64,000 nucleotides of DNA, from assembly GCF_014384705.1 (NCBI RefSeq), contig NZ_JACRSN010000001.1:236398-300397 (forward strand), read 5' to 3'. This DNA comes from Yeguia hominis. GTDB lineage: Bacteria > Bacillota > Clostridia > Oscillospirales > Acutalibacteraceae. Shown piece after piece: positions 35,051 through 44,418 of the stretch. The notes beneath the pieces were generated by a model, which ran no database searches, was not told the origin of the DNA, and worked only from the letters and a program-made list of their open reading frames with translations. Each line of letters opens with the position of its first letter. Within the stretch, counting starts at the first letter, position 1. The position numbers and the translations under genes are program-made.

Positions 35051-35079
35051 TTTCCTATTTTCTCGGAATCGCGTATACT
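35051..35079 (+). promoter_or_regulatory. Candidate promoter of zapA
   Basis: TTTCCT (35051-35056), 17 bp, TATACT (35074-35079). The -35 is poor. Confidence 0.35.
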
Positions 35080-35174
35080 ATTCTTAGACTTTCTTTCCGG
35101 TTCCATACGGCCGGTTTATAAAAAAACAACGTACGCACATTGGCGTGCAAACACAGAAACAAGGAGTGTTAAAA

Positions 35175-35681
35175 ATGGGAAAACAAAAAGTAAAACTGAA
35201 TATATGCGGACTCGATTGCGTCGTCGCCACAGATGAACGGGAAGAAGATGTCCGCGAAGCCGCGAAAGTTGTGGAGCAAGCGATCAACGGAATCATTGAA
35301 CAGAACAGCCGCGCTTCTATCACGCTGGCTGCTATTGTAACCGCTTTAAGCTATTATGACGACATGCGCCGCGCGGTACAGTCGGCGGATAATCTGCGCT
35401 CTCAGATTAAGAATTATCTGGAAGATGCCTCCCGCGCCCGTCTGGAAGCAGATGAAGCGCGCCGGGAAATTGAACGCATGAAAAAGGAAATCAAGGTTCT
35501 GCGTTCCCGTCTTTCCGGCGGTGCGGTTCCCAATGCCGAAAACGGAGACGACGCCCCATCTGCTCCGGAAGCCGCTGCGCCTGCACCCATGCCTTCCGGA
35601 AATTATGTCAAGCCGTCCCTGGTCGATGTTTTGCCGGAACAGGAAAGCTTCGTCAGCTTTTTTGAAAAGAAAGACGAGTAA
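35175..35681 (+). CDS. zapA: Cell division protein ZapA
   Basis: The N-terminal part MGKQKVKLNICGLDCVVATDEREEDVREAAKVVEQAI is the ZapA domain that bundles FtsZ filaments. A long coiled coil follows (about residues 75-120, rich in EARREIERMKKEIKVLRSRL), then a Pro/Ala-rich linker and a conserved-looking tail. At 168 residues it is longer than classical ZapA, a frequent feature in Clostridia. AAGGAG lies upstream of the ATG at 35175. Confidence 0.88.
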   Translation: MGKQKVKLNICGLDCVVATDEREEDVREAAKVVEQAINGIIEQNSRASITLAAIVTALSYYDDMRRAVQSADNLRSQIKNYLEDASRARLEADEARREIERMKKEIKVLRSRLSGGAVPNAENGDDAPSAPEAAAPAPMPSGNYVKPSLVDVLPEQESFVSFFEKKDE

Positions 35682-35690
35682 CCATCCTTC

Positions 35691-35996
35691 TGTTGAAAAG
35701 CTTGTGGAATCTTTCCGCTGCTTATCAAATGGATTTCAGGCGTCAAACCGCTAACGCGCTGTGTTTCCAGCACAAAACGGATAAAAAACCGCTTTGTTGA
35801 AAACCGGCGCATTTTTGTTGAAAACAGTTTAAAAACTTTTATTTCCCTATTTTTCGGCTGAAATCACGCATAAATGGCACAAAATGACACAATTTAACAT
35901 AATTTATCCACACTTTTTCGCCAAAATGCCCATACAAGCCGGTGGGCATCGCTTGAAAAAAGCTTGCTGGCATGCGAAAAAATAAAGTTTTCAACA
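35691..35996. repeat. AT-rich gap with TGTTGAAAA repeats and one perfect DnaA box
   Basis: No gene is seen between zapA and the DUF4321 gene. The gap holds TTTGTTGAAAAC twice as a direct repeat exactly 21 bp apart (35792-35803, 35813-35824), TGTTGAAAAG at 35691 and an inverted copy at 35987-35996. These differ by one base from the core of the Spo0A box. TTATCCACA, a perfect DnaA box, is at 35904-35912, and an ATGCCCA/TGGGCAT hairpin at 35926-35949. Role unknown; protein binding is inference. Confidence 0.4.
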
Positions 35997-36039
35997 ATCC
36001 TTTCCACTTGCATAGATTGAAAAAAAGAGGTCAATATTC

Positions 36040-36306
36040 ATGAAGAGAAAACTCATTAAAACGTTGCTGCTCATTATTCTGCTCCTGCTTGCAGTCGTCC
36101 TTGGGATGATCATCGGCAATGTCTGCGCAACTATCAGCGGGCTGTCCTGGCTAGCTCTCTCGGCTACTTTCGGCCTACAGCCGGCTACCGTGGATCTGGC
36201 TGTCATGCAGCTGACGTTCGGATTAACCGTCAACATCAATGTTGCGCAGGCCATTTTGCTGCTCGTTGCCATTTTGGTCTACTGCTGCATTCGGATTCGG
36301 GACTGA
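36040..36306 (+). CDS. DUF4321 small membrane protein
   Basis: An 88-residue protein with two membrane segments: residues 8-27 (LLLIILLLLAVVLGMIIGN) and a C-terminal one (AQAILLLVAILVYCCI). Clostridial DUF4321 proteins have this size and topology and commonly lie near mreB, as here. AGAGG precedes the ATG. Function is not known. Confidence 0.7.
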   Translation: MKRKLIKTLLLIILLLLAVVLGMIIGNVCATISGLSWLALSATFGLQPATVDLAVMQLTFGLTVNINVAQAILLLVAILVYCCIRIRD

Positions 36307-36399
36307 TCGCCCGATTGTCGCTTTTACTAAAATCCCTGTTCCGGCACAGGAGCTCTCTCCTATAATTTGTAAAAAAATTATGTCACCGGGAAAAGGCTA

Positions 36400-36428
36400 T
36401 TGAGAAAATGCTGGTTCCGCAGTATAAT
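36400..36428 (+). promoter_or_regulatory. Promoter of the mreBCD operon
   Basis: TTGAGA (36400-36405), 17 bp, TATAAT (36423-36428). The mRNA leader before mreB would be about 185 bases; I see no gene in 36307-36618. Confidence 0.7.
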
Positions 36429-36618
36429 GAGGTGTACAGGCCTTGCGGGTTAATTTTCAAAAATTGCCCCGTGAAAAAGTGCAGCAGCAGATGATGGCGC
36501 ACTGTGCCCGCCTGTGTATAAAGCGATCTCAGTCCGCAGATGACCAGACGCCTCTGTGGATTTCTGATAGCCGCATAAAACGTTGTTTCGATGCGTCATT
36601 TTGGAAGGAGAAAAGTCC

Positions 36619-37644
36619 ATGTTGTTTTCGTTTGCAAAAGATATCGGAATTGATCTTGGAACCGCCAACACCCTGGTATTTATGAAAGGCAAAGGCATTG
36701 TCATGCGTGAGCCTTCTGTTGTTGCTGTAGACGTCCGGACGGACACCGTTCTGGCCGTCGGCACCAAAGCAAAGGAAATGATCGGCCGTACACCCGGCTC
36801 CATCGTCGCGGTCCGGCCTTTGAAAGACGGCGTGATTGCGGACTTTGACATCACCGCAACCATGCTCAAACACTTTATCCGGAAAGCAACCAAATCCGGA
36901 AACGGTTTTGGCCGTCCGCGGATTGTTGTCTGCATTCCGTCCGGCGTTACGGAAGTCGAGCGCCGCGCGGTTGAGGATGCTGCGCGTCAGGCCGGCTCCT
37001 CAAATGTTGAACTGATTGAAGAACCGATGGCTGCTGCAATCGGCGCAGGATTGCCTGTCGCGGAACCGACCGGCAGCATGGTTGTCGATATCGGCGGCGG
37101 CACCTCAGAAGTTGCCGTCATCTCGCTCGGCGACATTGTGACCTCCTGTTCCGTACGGGTGGCCGGCGATAAATTTGACGAGGCGATTGTCTCCTACATC
37201 CGCAAAAAATACAATCTCCTGATCGGAGAGCGCACGGCTGAGGATATCAAAATCCGGATTGGATCGGCGTATCCGGTCGACGGACTCGAAAATGCGATGA
37301 TCGAAGTAAAGGGACGCAACCTGCTTGACGGCCTGCCGAAGAATGTTACACTCTCGACACCGGAAATCCGGGAGGCGCTTGCCGATCCGCTGATGACGAT
37401 CATTGACGCGGTTAAAAACACCCTTGAAAAGACCCCGCCGGAGTTGGCGGCAGATATTATCGACCATGGAATCATGCTGACCGGCGGCGGCGCGCTGCTC
37501 AGCGGGCTGGACATGCTGATGGCACAGGAGACCGGGATGCCGGTGCATGTTGCGGAAAACCCTCTCGACTGCGTGGTCGACGGTACCGGAAAGCGGCTTG
37601 AAATCTCTATGCCGTCCGAATATTACAAAGGACGCCGGAAATAA
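36619..37644 (+). CDS. mreB: Rod shape-determining protein MreB (actin-like)
   Basis: Bacterial actin of 341 residues that guides the elongation machinery. Signatures: phosphate-1 loop IGIDLGTANTLVFMKGKGIVMREPSVVAV, VDIGGGTSEVAVISLGDIV, and LTGGGALLSGLDMLMAQETGMPVHVAENPLDCVVDGTG. AAGGAG eight bases upstream fixes the ATG at 36619. It heads an operon with mreC, mreD and PBP2. Confidence 0.97.
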   Translation: MLFSFAKDIGIDLGTANTLVFMKGKGIVMREPSVVAVDVRTDTVLAVGTKAKEMIGRTPGSIVAVRPLKDGVIADFDITATMLKHFIRKATKSGNGFGRPRIVVCIPSGVTEVERRAVEDAARQAGSSNVELIEEPMAAAIGAGLPVAEPTGSMVVDIGGGTSEVAVISLGDIVTSCSVRVAGDKFDEAIVSYIRKKYNLLIGERTAEDIKIRIGSAYPVDGLENAMIEVKGRNLLDGLPKNVTLSTPEIREALADPLMTIIDAVKNTLEKTPPELAADIIDHGIMLTGGGALLSGLDMLMAQETGMPVHVAENPLDCVVDGTGKRLEISMPSEYYKGRRK

Positions 37645-37811
37645 AAGGTCGACCGCAATGCGCGGAGGGCTGCGGCTCTCCGCACATTTCATTTCCATCA
37701 CAACTTTTATGGGAAGCGCATACACAGCGGCAATCTGTGCGGCAACGCACGATCCGGCTGCTTTTGCGCACAAATACAACGGAAACTCGCGTACTTTCAA
37801 GGAGGTGTGGT

Positions 37812-38783
37812 ATGAAAAATTTTTTCCGGTCCACCGGATTTAAAATTTTACTGGGCGCGGTTGTCATTTTGCTGGGCGTCCTGATCTATACCCAAAGCGT
37901 GGGGAACTCCTTAATTGCCAATCTGATCAATTTTGTCTCTTCCCCGATGCAGTCTGTCAGCACCTCCGCAAAGGAGAACGCCGCCAGCGCGCTGGAACCG
38001 CTGACCGACGACCCGGAAGCGCTCAAAGAAAAAATTGCCGCATTGGAAGAGGAAAACCAGGAATACCGGAAACAGCTTGTCGATTATTATGATTGCCAGC
38101 GAAAAGTCGCGCAATACGAATCGATTCTCGGAATCAAAGAAAAAAATGCAGACTTCCAGCTGGTGTCTGCCTCTGTAATCGGACGCGACCCAAACGATGT
38201 TTTTTACAGCTTCTCGATCGACATCGGCTATCTGGACGGTGTCTCCCAAAATGATCCCGTAATTACCGGCGACGGTCTTGTCGGCTGGGTATCACAGGCT
38301 TATGCGACAACCAGTAAGGTGACGACCATTCTCTCTGAAAACACCCAGATTGGCGCCGCCGCCAAACAGCGCCGGGAAAGCGGCGTCATCAGCTGCGAAC
38401 TTCGTCTCGCCGATGAAGGCCTGGTAAAGCTCGGCTTTTTGGATGCCAACACCAAAATCGAACCCGGCGATATTATCACCACCACCGGTCTTTCCGGCCT
38501 TTTCCCGAAAGATCTCTTGATCGGCAGCGTGACCGAACTGGGGCACGAGGAGTACGATGTCTCCAAATATGCGCTGGTGCAGCCGTATGTGGACGTGAAA
38601 AATGTGATGGACGTTTTTGTCGTCACCGATTTCTACGGCAAGGGTGAAATCTCCGTCACCACCGACTCCGCCTCATCCGAAGGCGCCGATTCCGCTAAAA
38701 AAACGAAAACCGGAGACAGCACCTCTTCTCAGCCGGACGCTTCGGATCCGGACGGTTCTTCTCAGGATCCGGAGGGCGAATAA
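37812..38783 (+). CDS. mreC: Rod shape-determining protein MreC
   Basis: A 323-residue bitopic protein: N-terminal membrane segment (KILLGAVVILLGVLIY), coiled coil (EALKEKIAALEEENQEYRKQLVDYYDCQRKVAQYESILG), then the beta-rich periplasmic-type domain. A Ser/Asp-rich acidic tail of about 45 residues (TDSASSEGADS to PEGE) is an addition to the core. GGAGGTG precedes the ATG at 37812. It ends one base before mreD begins. Confidence 0.94.
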   Translation: MKNFFRSTGFKILLGAVVILLGVLIYTQSVGNSLIANLINFVSSPMQSVSTSAKENAASALEPLTDDPEALKEKIAALEEENQEYRKQLVDYYDCQRKVAQYESILGIKEKNADFQLVSASVIGRDPNDVFYSFSIDIGYLDGVSQNDPVITGDGLVGWVSQAYATTSKVTTILSENTQIGAAAKQRRESGVISCELRLADEGLVKLGFLDANTKIEPGDIITTTGLSGLFPKDLLIGSVTELGHEEYDVSKYALVQPYVDVKNVMDVFVVTDFYGKGEISVTTDSASSEGADSAKKTKTGDSTSSQPDASDPDGSSQDPEGE

Positions 38784-39302
38784 ATGAGAGGTCTTCGTTA
38801 TCAGGTAGTCCGCTATCTCGCTTATGTGCTGGAACTGCTGGTTCTTTCCATGCTTCAGCAAACGCCCGGCCTTTTTCCGGAAATTTTCGGCGCACGCCCG
38901 GTCATTGTCATTCCGGCGGTCCTCGCCATCTCCATGTATGAGCCGCCGGTTTCCTCCATGGCCTTCGGGATTTTCGGCGGACTGCTCATCGACTTTGCAG
39001 CAGGCGGTGCGCTCGGGTTTCACGCGCTTTTCCTGGCCATCATCTGTTATGTTCTTGCCGCGATGTGCCGGGAACTCATTCAGGCGAATCTTCTGACCAT
39101 GCTGCTCGCAGGGCTCATCTGTGTGGGTCTGATGATTGTTCTGCAGTGGGCATTTTTCTATTTGTCCGCCGGCTTTTCTGCGCCGGGCTACGCCTTCCTG
39201 CATCATTATCTGCCCCGCTTCGTTTATACCTATCTGTTTGTTCCGATTCTCTATCTTCTCAACCGCCTGTTTGCCCGCTCGATTCGGGCTCCGGGCAAAT
39301 AA
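38784..39302 (+). CDS. mreD: Rod shape-determining protein MreD
   Basis: A 172-residue polytopic membrane protein with five or six spans. MREP-like motifs are weak, but length, topology and position directly after mreC (no gap) and before PBP2 identify it. Confidence 0.9.
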   Translation: MRGLRYQVVRYLAYVLELLVLSMLQQTPGLFPEIFGARPVIVIPAVLAISMYEPPVSSMAFGIFGGLLIDFAAGGALGFHALFLAIICYVLAAMCRELIQANLLTMLLAGLICVGLMIVLQWAFFYLSAGFSAPGYAFLHHYLPRFVYTYLFVPILYLLNRLFARSIRAPGK

Positions 39303-39332
39303 GTTCCGTTTTTCCGAGGAGGTGCCTCACGA

Positions 39333-41480
39333 TTGAAAAAAGAACATCCTGCCGTCAGCCGTCAGCTTCTCTGCGGCCTTTTTCTGGTTCTGATTTTCGG
39401 TGTTTTTGCATTTCGGCTTGCACAGTGGCAATTGATTGAAGGGGCTGACTTCCTCAAAGAGTCCGAAGAAACCTCGTCTTCTTTTGTGGTAAAAACCGCT
39501 GCGCGCGGAGAAATTCTCGACAAAGACGGCAACCCGCTCGCAACCAACCGTACTACCTACAATCTGCTTTTCAACTCGCTCGAATTCAAACGCGCCACCA
39601 TGAACGAAACCATTCATGCGCTGATTGCGCTGACGGAAGCCTGCAACGCGAAATGGGTTGATCGCTTGCCCATCCAGATCGACGCTTCCGGAAACTATCA
39701 GTTCAAGGAAGACAGCGAGACAGAAATCGACTACATGAAAAGCGCTTCCATGCTGCGCATGAATGAATATGCCACCGCGGAAGACTGCGTAAACGCGATG
39801 TGCAGCGGGGATTTTTACAATATCACCGGATACTCCGATGAGGACGCACTCAAAATCGCCTCTGTGCGCTACAATATGCAGCGTTCTCAGTTCAGCGCCA
39901 GTTATCCCTATACCTTTGCTGAAGATCTCCCGATCGATGCGGTGACGGTCATCAGCGAGTATATCAGCGGCATTTCCGGCGTTTCCATTGAAGTTTCCAC
40001 CACGCGCGAATACAGTGTCGGCACCTTGGCGCCGCACTTGGTGGGGATGACCGGACTGCTCTCCGCAGAGGAATATGACACCCTGAAGGAAGAAGGCAAA
40101 ACGTATTCTTCCGAAAACATTGCGGGCTACGCCTACAACGACAAAATCGGAAAATCCGGCATTGAAGCCGCGCTCGAAGAGGAGCTTCGCGGTACAAACG
40201 GAAAGATCGTACTGGAAACGGACGCCGAAGGCAATCTGCTTGACAGCTCTGAGAAATCCATCGCGCCGAATGCAGGAAACACTGTGTATTTGACGCTGGA
40301 TTCCAATTTGCAGGCTGTTGCAAACGCCTCCCTCGCCAAAAATGTCAAGGCCGCGCAAAGCGCAGGAAAAGAAGCGCAGGAAGCCGCCATTGCCGCCGGT
40401 TCGGATGAGACGGTCGGGTTCGGAGAGGACTGTACTTCCGGCGCCGCTGTCGTGCTGCGTGTCAAGGATTTCGCTGTGCTGGCTTCCTCCACCTATCCGA
40501 CCTATGATCTCGACAAGAGCCTCAGCGATGCGGCGTACTATGAAAAAGTGCTGAACGATAAGCGCAACCCGCTCTTCAACCGCGCCATGATGGGAACCTA
40601 TACGCCCGGTTCTATTTTCAAACCCGCCGTTGCGCTGGCTGCGCTGCAGGAAAGCGCCATTACGTCCGGAACGGAAATTTATTGCAGCGGGCGGTACAAT
40701 AATGAAGACTTTGCAGATTACCATCCGGGCTGTCTCGGCGTTCACGGAGACACGACCGTATTTACCGCGATTGAAAAATCCTGCAATATTTTCTTCTACG
40801 AAACCGGATACCGGCTCGGAATCCGCAGTCTGACGCCTTACTGCAGCCTGCTCGGACTCGGAGAGAAAACCGGAATTGAACTGCCGGAAAGCACCGGCAT
40901 TCTTGCAAACCCCGACGAATACAAAGAGGTGCACAACGCAGACTGGACCGACGGTATCACCGTCCAGGCCGCCATCGGGCAGTCCGATAACTCCTTTACA
41001 CCGTTGCAGCTTGCAACTTACGCTGCAACGATTGCCAACAACGGCGTGCGCCTGCGAACGCACCTAGTCGATAAAGTGACCGACTACACGCGGGAAACCG
41101 TCCTCTCCCAAACCGAACCGGAAGTGATGGCCGAACTCGGTGTGGATCAGGCTTATCTCGACGATGTCAAATATGCGATGTCTCTCGTCACGACGGACGG
41201 CGGCACCGGTGCTCGGTTTTCCGATTATGGCGTCAAAATTGCTGCCAAAACCGGTACGGCAACCACTGTCGAAGGCGTACATTCGGATAACGTCACCTTT
41301 ATCGCCTTTGCGCCTTATGAGGATCCCGAAATTGCCGTTGCCGTCGTGCTGGAATACGGCGCAAGAGGTACTTACAGCATGAACATTGCCGAGGATATCT
41401 TTGACGCCTATTTTTACGGAAAGACCGTTGATCAAAACGGCGATCTCGTCATGCCGGATTCGAAGCCGAACGAGGACTAA
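39333..41480 (+). CDS. mrdA: Penicillin-binding protein 2 (elongation-specific transpeptidase)
   Basis: Class B PBP of 715 residues that cross-links peptidoglycan in the elongasome. One membrane segment at about 11-28, the dimerisation domain with RGEILDKDGNPLATN (59-72), then the transpeptidase with S427-x-x-K430 in YTPGSIFKP, S483-C-N, and K639-T-G. An insertion of about 45 residues (340-370) interrupts the domain. The start is TTG at 39333 behind GAGGAGGTG. Confidence 0.93.
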   Translation: MKKEHPAVSRQLLCGLFLVLIFGVFAFRLAQWQLIEGADFLKESEETSSSFVVKTAARGEILDKDGNPLATNRTTYNLLFNSLEFKRATMNETIHALIALTEACNAKWVDRLPIQIDASGNYQFKEDSETEIDYMKSASMLRMNEYATAEDCVNAMCSGDFYNITGYSDEDALKIASVRYNMQRSQFSASYPYTFAEDLPIDAVTVISEYISGISGVSIEVSTTREYSVGTLAPHLVGMTGLLSAEEYDTLKEEGKTYSSENIAGYAYNDKIGKSGIEAALEEELRGTNGKIVLETDAEGNLLDSSEKSIAPNAGNTVYLTLDSNLQAVANASLAKNVKAAQSAGKEAQEAAIAAGSDETVGFGEDCTSGAAVVLRVKDFAVLASSTYPTYDLDKSLSDAAYYEKVLNDKRNPLFNRAMMGTYTPGSIFKPAVALAALQESAITSGTEIYCSGRYNNEDFADYHPGCLGVHGDTTVFTAIEKSCNIFFYETGYRLGIRSLTPYCSLLGLGEKTGIELPESTGILANPDEYKEVHNADWTDGITVQAAIGQSDNSFTPLQLATYAATIANNGVRLRTHLVDKVTDYTRETVLSQTEPEVMAELGVDQAYLDDVKYAMSLVTTDGGTGARFSDYGVKIAAKTGTATTVEGVHSDNVTFIAFAPYEDPEIAVAVVLEYGARGTYSMNIAEDIFDAYFYGKTVDQNGDLVMPDSKPNED

Positions 41481-41583
41481 ATCCGGAAAATCTTTCCCTG
41501 CGATTCTATATTTGTTAAATAAGAGAATGCAATTTGTATAATTTTATCGAATCTTTTTGTACGTAAAACTATCAGAAAACACT

Positions 41584-41612
41584 TTGACGCCCCCATATTT
41601 TTGTGTTATTAT
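41584..41612 (+). promoter_or_regulatory. Promoter of the minD-like gene
   Basis: TTGACG (41584-41589), 17 bp, TATTAT (41607-41612), immediately followed by the GAGGTGGAG binding site. Confidence 0.55.
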
Positions 41613-41632
41613 TTTTAAGAGGTGGAGATTGG

Positions 41633-42367
41633 ATGGGTGCAGTAACGGTGATAACATCCGGAAAAGGCGGCGTTGGGAAGTCTACCGTCACAGCAGGACT
41701 CGGCGGCGCATTGGCCAGACGCGGAAAACGCGTTCTGCTGATGGATATGGAAACCGGCCTGCGCGGTCTGGAACGCATGATGGGCGCAGATGAACTTTTA
41801 GTGTTCGATTCTGCCGACATTGTGTTCGGAAACTGCGAACCGCTGCGTGCGGTTTATCCGTGCCCCCCATTTCCCGGCTTGTTTCTTCTGCCGGCCGCTT
41901 CCACAACAGAGGACGCGCTTTCGGAAACAACCATGCGCCGGTTAATTTCTACCATTGCCCCTTATTTCGATCACATTTTAATCGATTCCCCGGCAGGTGT
42001 CGGCACCGATTTTCGTGTAGCAGCCTGTGCGGCGGATGCTGCGATGGTGGTTGTCAATCCGGATCCGGTCGGTCTGCGCTGCGGCAGCACGGTAAACCGG
42101 CTACTTGGGGAACTCGGCGTTGAAAACCGACGGCTTGTCATCAATCGGTTTTCCCCGGATGCCTTTTTGAAGGCCGGATATTACCGGGACCTTGATGATG
42201 TGATCGATGCAACCGGAATCCGTTTGATTGCGGTCATTCCGGAGGACGTGAATCTGTCGCGCGCGGCGGCGGACGGCCGTCCCTGCTTGCCCGGACTTCC
42301 CGGAACCATGGCGTTTGACCGAATGGCTGCGCGGATGGACGGCGAGACAATTCCGGTGATGATTTAA
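41633..42367 (+). CDS. MinD-like septum-site ATPase lacking an obvious membrane helix
   Basis: A 244-residue ParA/MinD ATPase: deviant Walker A SGKGGVGKSTVTAGLG, LLMDMETGLRGLERMMG (MinD-type switch) and HILIDSPAGVG (Walker B). MinD normally ends in an amphipathic helix; here the C-terminus is FDRMAARMDGETIPVMI, which is not clearly amphipathic and basic. No minC or minE is adjacent. It follows the mreBCD-PBP2 block, which favours a septum-placement role, but another MinD-family role is possible. Confidence 0.75.
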   Translation: MGAVTVITSGKGGVGKSTVTAGLGGALARRGKRVLLMDMETGLRGLERMMGADELLVFDSADIVFGNCEPLRAVYPCPPFPGLFLLPAASTTEDALSETTMRRLISTIAPYFDHILIDSPAGVGTDFRVAACAADAAMVVVNPDPVGLRCGSTVNRLLGELGVENRRLVINRFSPDAFLKAGYYRDLDDVIDATGIRLIAVIPEDVNLSRAAADGRPCLPGLPGTMAFDRMAARMDGETIPVMI

Positions 42368-42432
42368 TTTTTAATTTTAGAGAACAGCGAAACCGCATGT
42401 TTCGTTTGAATGTTGATAAGGAGGAGTACAGA

Positions 42433-42837
42433 ATGAATATTGCCTTAATTGCCCATGATGCAAAAAAAGAATTGATGGTTCAGTTCTGCATCGCATATTG
42501 TGGGGTGCTGAGCCGGCATGTCCTCTGCGGTACCGGTACGACCGGAAAAATGGTTTCTGAAGCAACTGGGCTGAAAATACAGCGCTTTTTAAGCGGTTCG
42601 CAGGGCGGCGATCAGCAAATTGCCGCGCGCATTGCCTGCAACGAGGTGGATCTCCTGCTCTTTTTCCGGGATCCGCTCAATCCGAAACCGCATGAGCCCA
42701 ATGATATGAATTTGCTGCGCCTGTGTGATATGCACAACATTCCGGTTGCAACCAACATTGCGACGGCTGAAGTGCTGATTCACGGTCTGGAGCGCGGCGA
42801 CCTTGACTGGAGAAACATTCTCAACCCGAAATATTAA
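42433..42837 (+). CDS. mgsA: Methylglyoxal synthase
   Basis: Converts dihydroxyacetone phosphate to methylglyoxal and phosphate. The 134 residues include IALIAHDAKKELMVQFC, the catalytic Asp60 in SGSQGGDQQIAARI and FFRDPLNPKPHEPND, all invariant in the family. GGAGG upstream fixes the ATG at 42433. It follows the minD-like gene by 65 bp. Confidence 0.96.
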   Translation: MNIALIAHDAKKELMVQFCIAYCGVLSRHVLCGTGTTGKMVSEATGLKIQRFLSGSQGGDQQIAARIACNEVDLLLFFRDPLNPKPHEPNDMNLLRLCDMHNIPVATNIATAEVLIHGLERGDLDWRNILNPKY

Positions 42838-43070
42838 CCCCCCGGCTGCCTGGCATTCTGCCACCGGCCGGCCATGGGCTTTGCCTGCATGCTTGCATGA
42901 TCCAAAAACAGAGCTCTGTCCTCTGTCGCTTCTGAGTCTGCCTGTGTTTCAGGCGCTCAGGGGTCAGGGAACGGGTTCTTTTTTGCTGTATGAAATTGAT
43001 TTGTAAGGAACGGATCTGCAGCGAATCAATACGATTTCACAGAGACGCACGAAAGGCAGGAGATCACAGT

Positions 43071-44363
43071 ATGGCATTACTGACACGCGGGCCGAAAGGC
43101 ACACAGGATATTCTTCCCGGCCAAAGCGGCCGCTGGCAGGCGATTGAACACGCATTGCGCAGCGAGGCTTCTGTGCGCGGATTTCAAGAAATCCGTACGC
43201 CGGTATTTGAACACACCGAGCTGTTTCAGCGCAGCGTCGGAGATACAACAGATATTGTTCAGAAGGAAATGTACACCTTCACAGACAAAGGCGGCCGTTC
43301 GGTCACGCTGCGTCCGGAAGGAACCGCCGGCGCTGTTCGCGCCATGCTGGAGCATGCGCTCTATAACGACGGTCTTCCCGTTAAGCTGTATTACATTACC
43401 TCCTGCTACCGCTACGAAAAGCCGCAGGCCGGACGTCTGCGGGAATTCCACCAATTCGGCGTGGAAATGTTCGGCTCTTCTGAGCCGGTCTCCGATGCAG
43501 AAGTTATTTGCACCGCCAAATCGGTCTTTGACCGCCTAGGCATCCAAAACCTCTCGCTGGAGATCAATTCGGTCGGCTGCCCCGCCTGCCGGGCCGTCTA
43601 CCACGATGCGCTCAAAACTTATTTTAGCGGACAGAAAGAAAACCTGTGTGAAACCTGTCTTGGGCGCCTAGAGCGCAATCCGATGCGGATTCTGGACTGC
43701 AAAAGTCCGGTTTGCTCGGAAATTGCAAAGCATGCGCCAAAAATGACCGATTATTTATGCGGCGACTGCCGCGCCCACTTCGACGGCGTACAGCGGTATC
43801 TCCGCGCTGCCGGCGTGGACTTCTCCGTCAATCCTTCGATTGTGCGCGGACTGGATTACTACACCAACACCGTATTCGAGTTTGTCTCCTGCGATCTCGG
43901 TGCACAAAGCACTGTCTGCGGCGGCGGTCGGTACAATGGCCTAGTAGAAGAAATGGGCGGAAAGCCTTTGCCCGCACTGGGATTTGCCATCGGGCTGGAA
44001 CGCCTTTTGCTCATCATGGAGGCACAGGGCATTGAAGTTCCGGTTTCTCCGCGCTGTGAAGTGTATCTCGCCTCTATTGGAGAGGCAGCTGCGCAAGAAG
44101 CGTTTCGTCTGAAAAATTGTTTGCAGGAATGCGGTGTGCCGGCAGAATGCGACCTGTGTGCACGCAGCCTTAAAGCACAGATGAAGTATGCCGATAAAAT
44201 CGGCGCAAAGTTCACGCTCGTCCTCGGCGATGACGAAATTGCCGCCGGACGCGGAACGCTGAAGAACATGCAAACCGGAGAAAAGACGGAACTCTCTCTG
44301 CGGGACAGCTTTACCGCTGAATTTGCGGCAGTTTCCGCCAAAGACGGTTTCCTCATCAAATGA
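43071..44363 (+). CDS. hisS: Histidyl-tRNA synthetase
   Basis: Class II synthetase of 430 residues with motif 2 in YKLYYITSCYRYEKPQAGRLREFHQFGVE-type sequence, the histidine-specific blocks VRGLDYYTNTVFEF and GGGRYNGLVEEMGGK, and a C-terminal anticodon domain. AGGAG eight bases upstream fixes the ATG at 43071. Forms a pair with aspS, the usual Firmicute order. The 233-bp gap before it shows no T-box. Confidence 0.96.
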   Translation: MALLTRGPKGTQDILPGQSGRWQAIEHALRSEASVRGFQEIRTPVFEHTELFQRSVGDTTDIVQKEMYTFTDKGGRSVTLRPEGTAGAVRAMLEHALYNDGLPVKLYYITSCYRYEKPQAGRLREFHQFGVEMFGSSEPVSDAEVICTAKSVFDRLGIQNLSLEINSVGCPACRAVYHDALKTYFSGQKENLCETCLGRLERNPMRILDCKSPVCSEIAKHAPKMTDYLCGDCRAHFDGVQRYLRAAGVDFSVNPSIVRGLDYYTNTVFEFVSCDLGAQSTVCGGGRYNGLVEEMGGKPLPALGFAIGLERLLLIMEAQGIEVPVSPRCEVYLASIGEAAAQEAFRLKNCLQECGVPAECDLCARSLKAQMKYADKIGAKFTLVLGDDEIAAGRGTLKNMQTGEKTELSLRDSFTAEFAAVSAKDGFLIK

Positions 44364-44376
44364 AATCAACAACAGA

Positions 44377-44418
44377 AAAGGGGGATGGGTACGGGCAGCA
44401 CCGCCTGTACCGAGGAAC
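44377..44418 (+). promoter_or_regulatory. aspS translation initiation region with a hairpin between Shine-Dalgarno and start
   Basis: AAAAGGGGG (44377-44384) is 34 bases from the aspS ATG, but GGTACGGGC (44388-44396) and GCCTGTACC (44403-44411) form a 9-bp stem (one G-U). If folded, the effective distance is about ten bases. A nearer GAGG is only three bases from the ATG, too close to work well alone. Confidence 0.4.

Noticed and set aside
39327..41063. Long minus-strand open frame opposite the PBP2 gene
   Set aside because: No ribosome binding site or recognisable domain; it mirrors a well-supported penicillin-binding protein.
42838..43070. T-box or other riboswitch before hisS
   Set aside because: No GGGTGGTACC-type T-box sequence and no terminator/antiterminator pair; only small hairpins are present.
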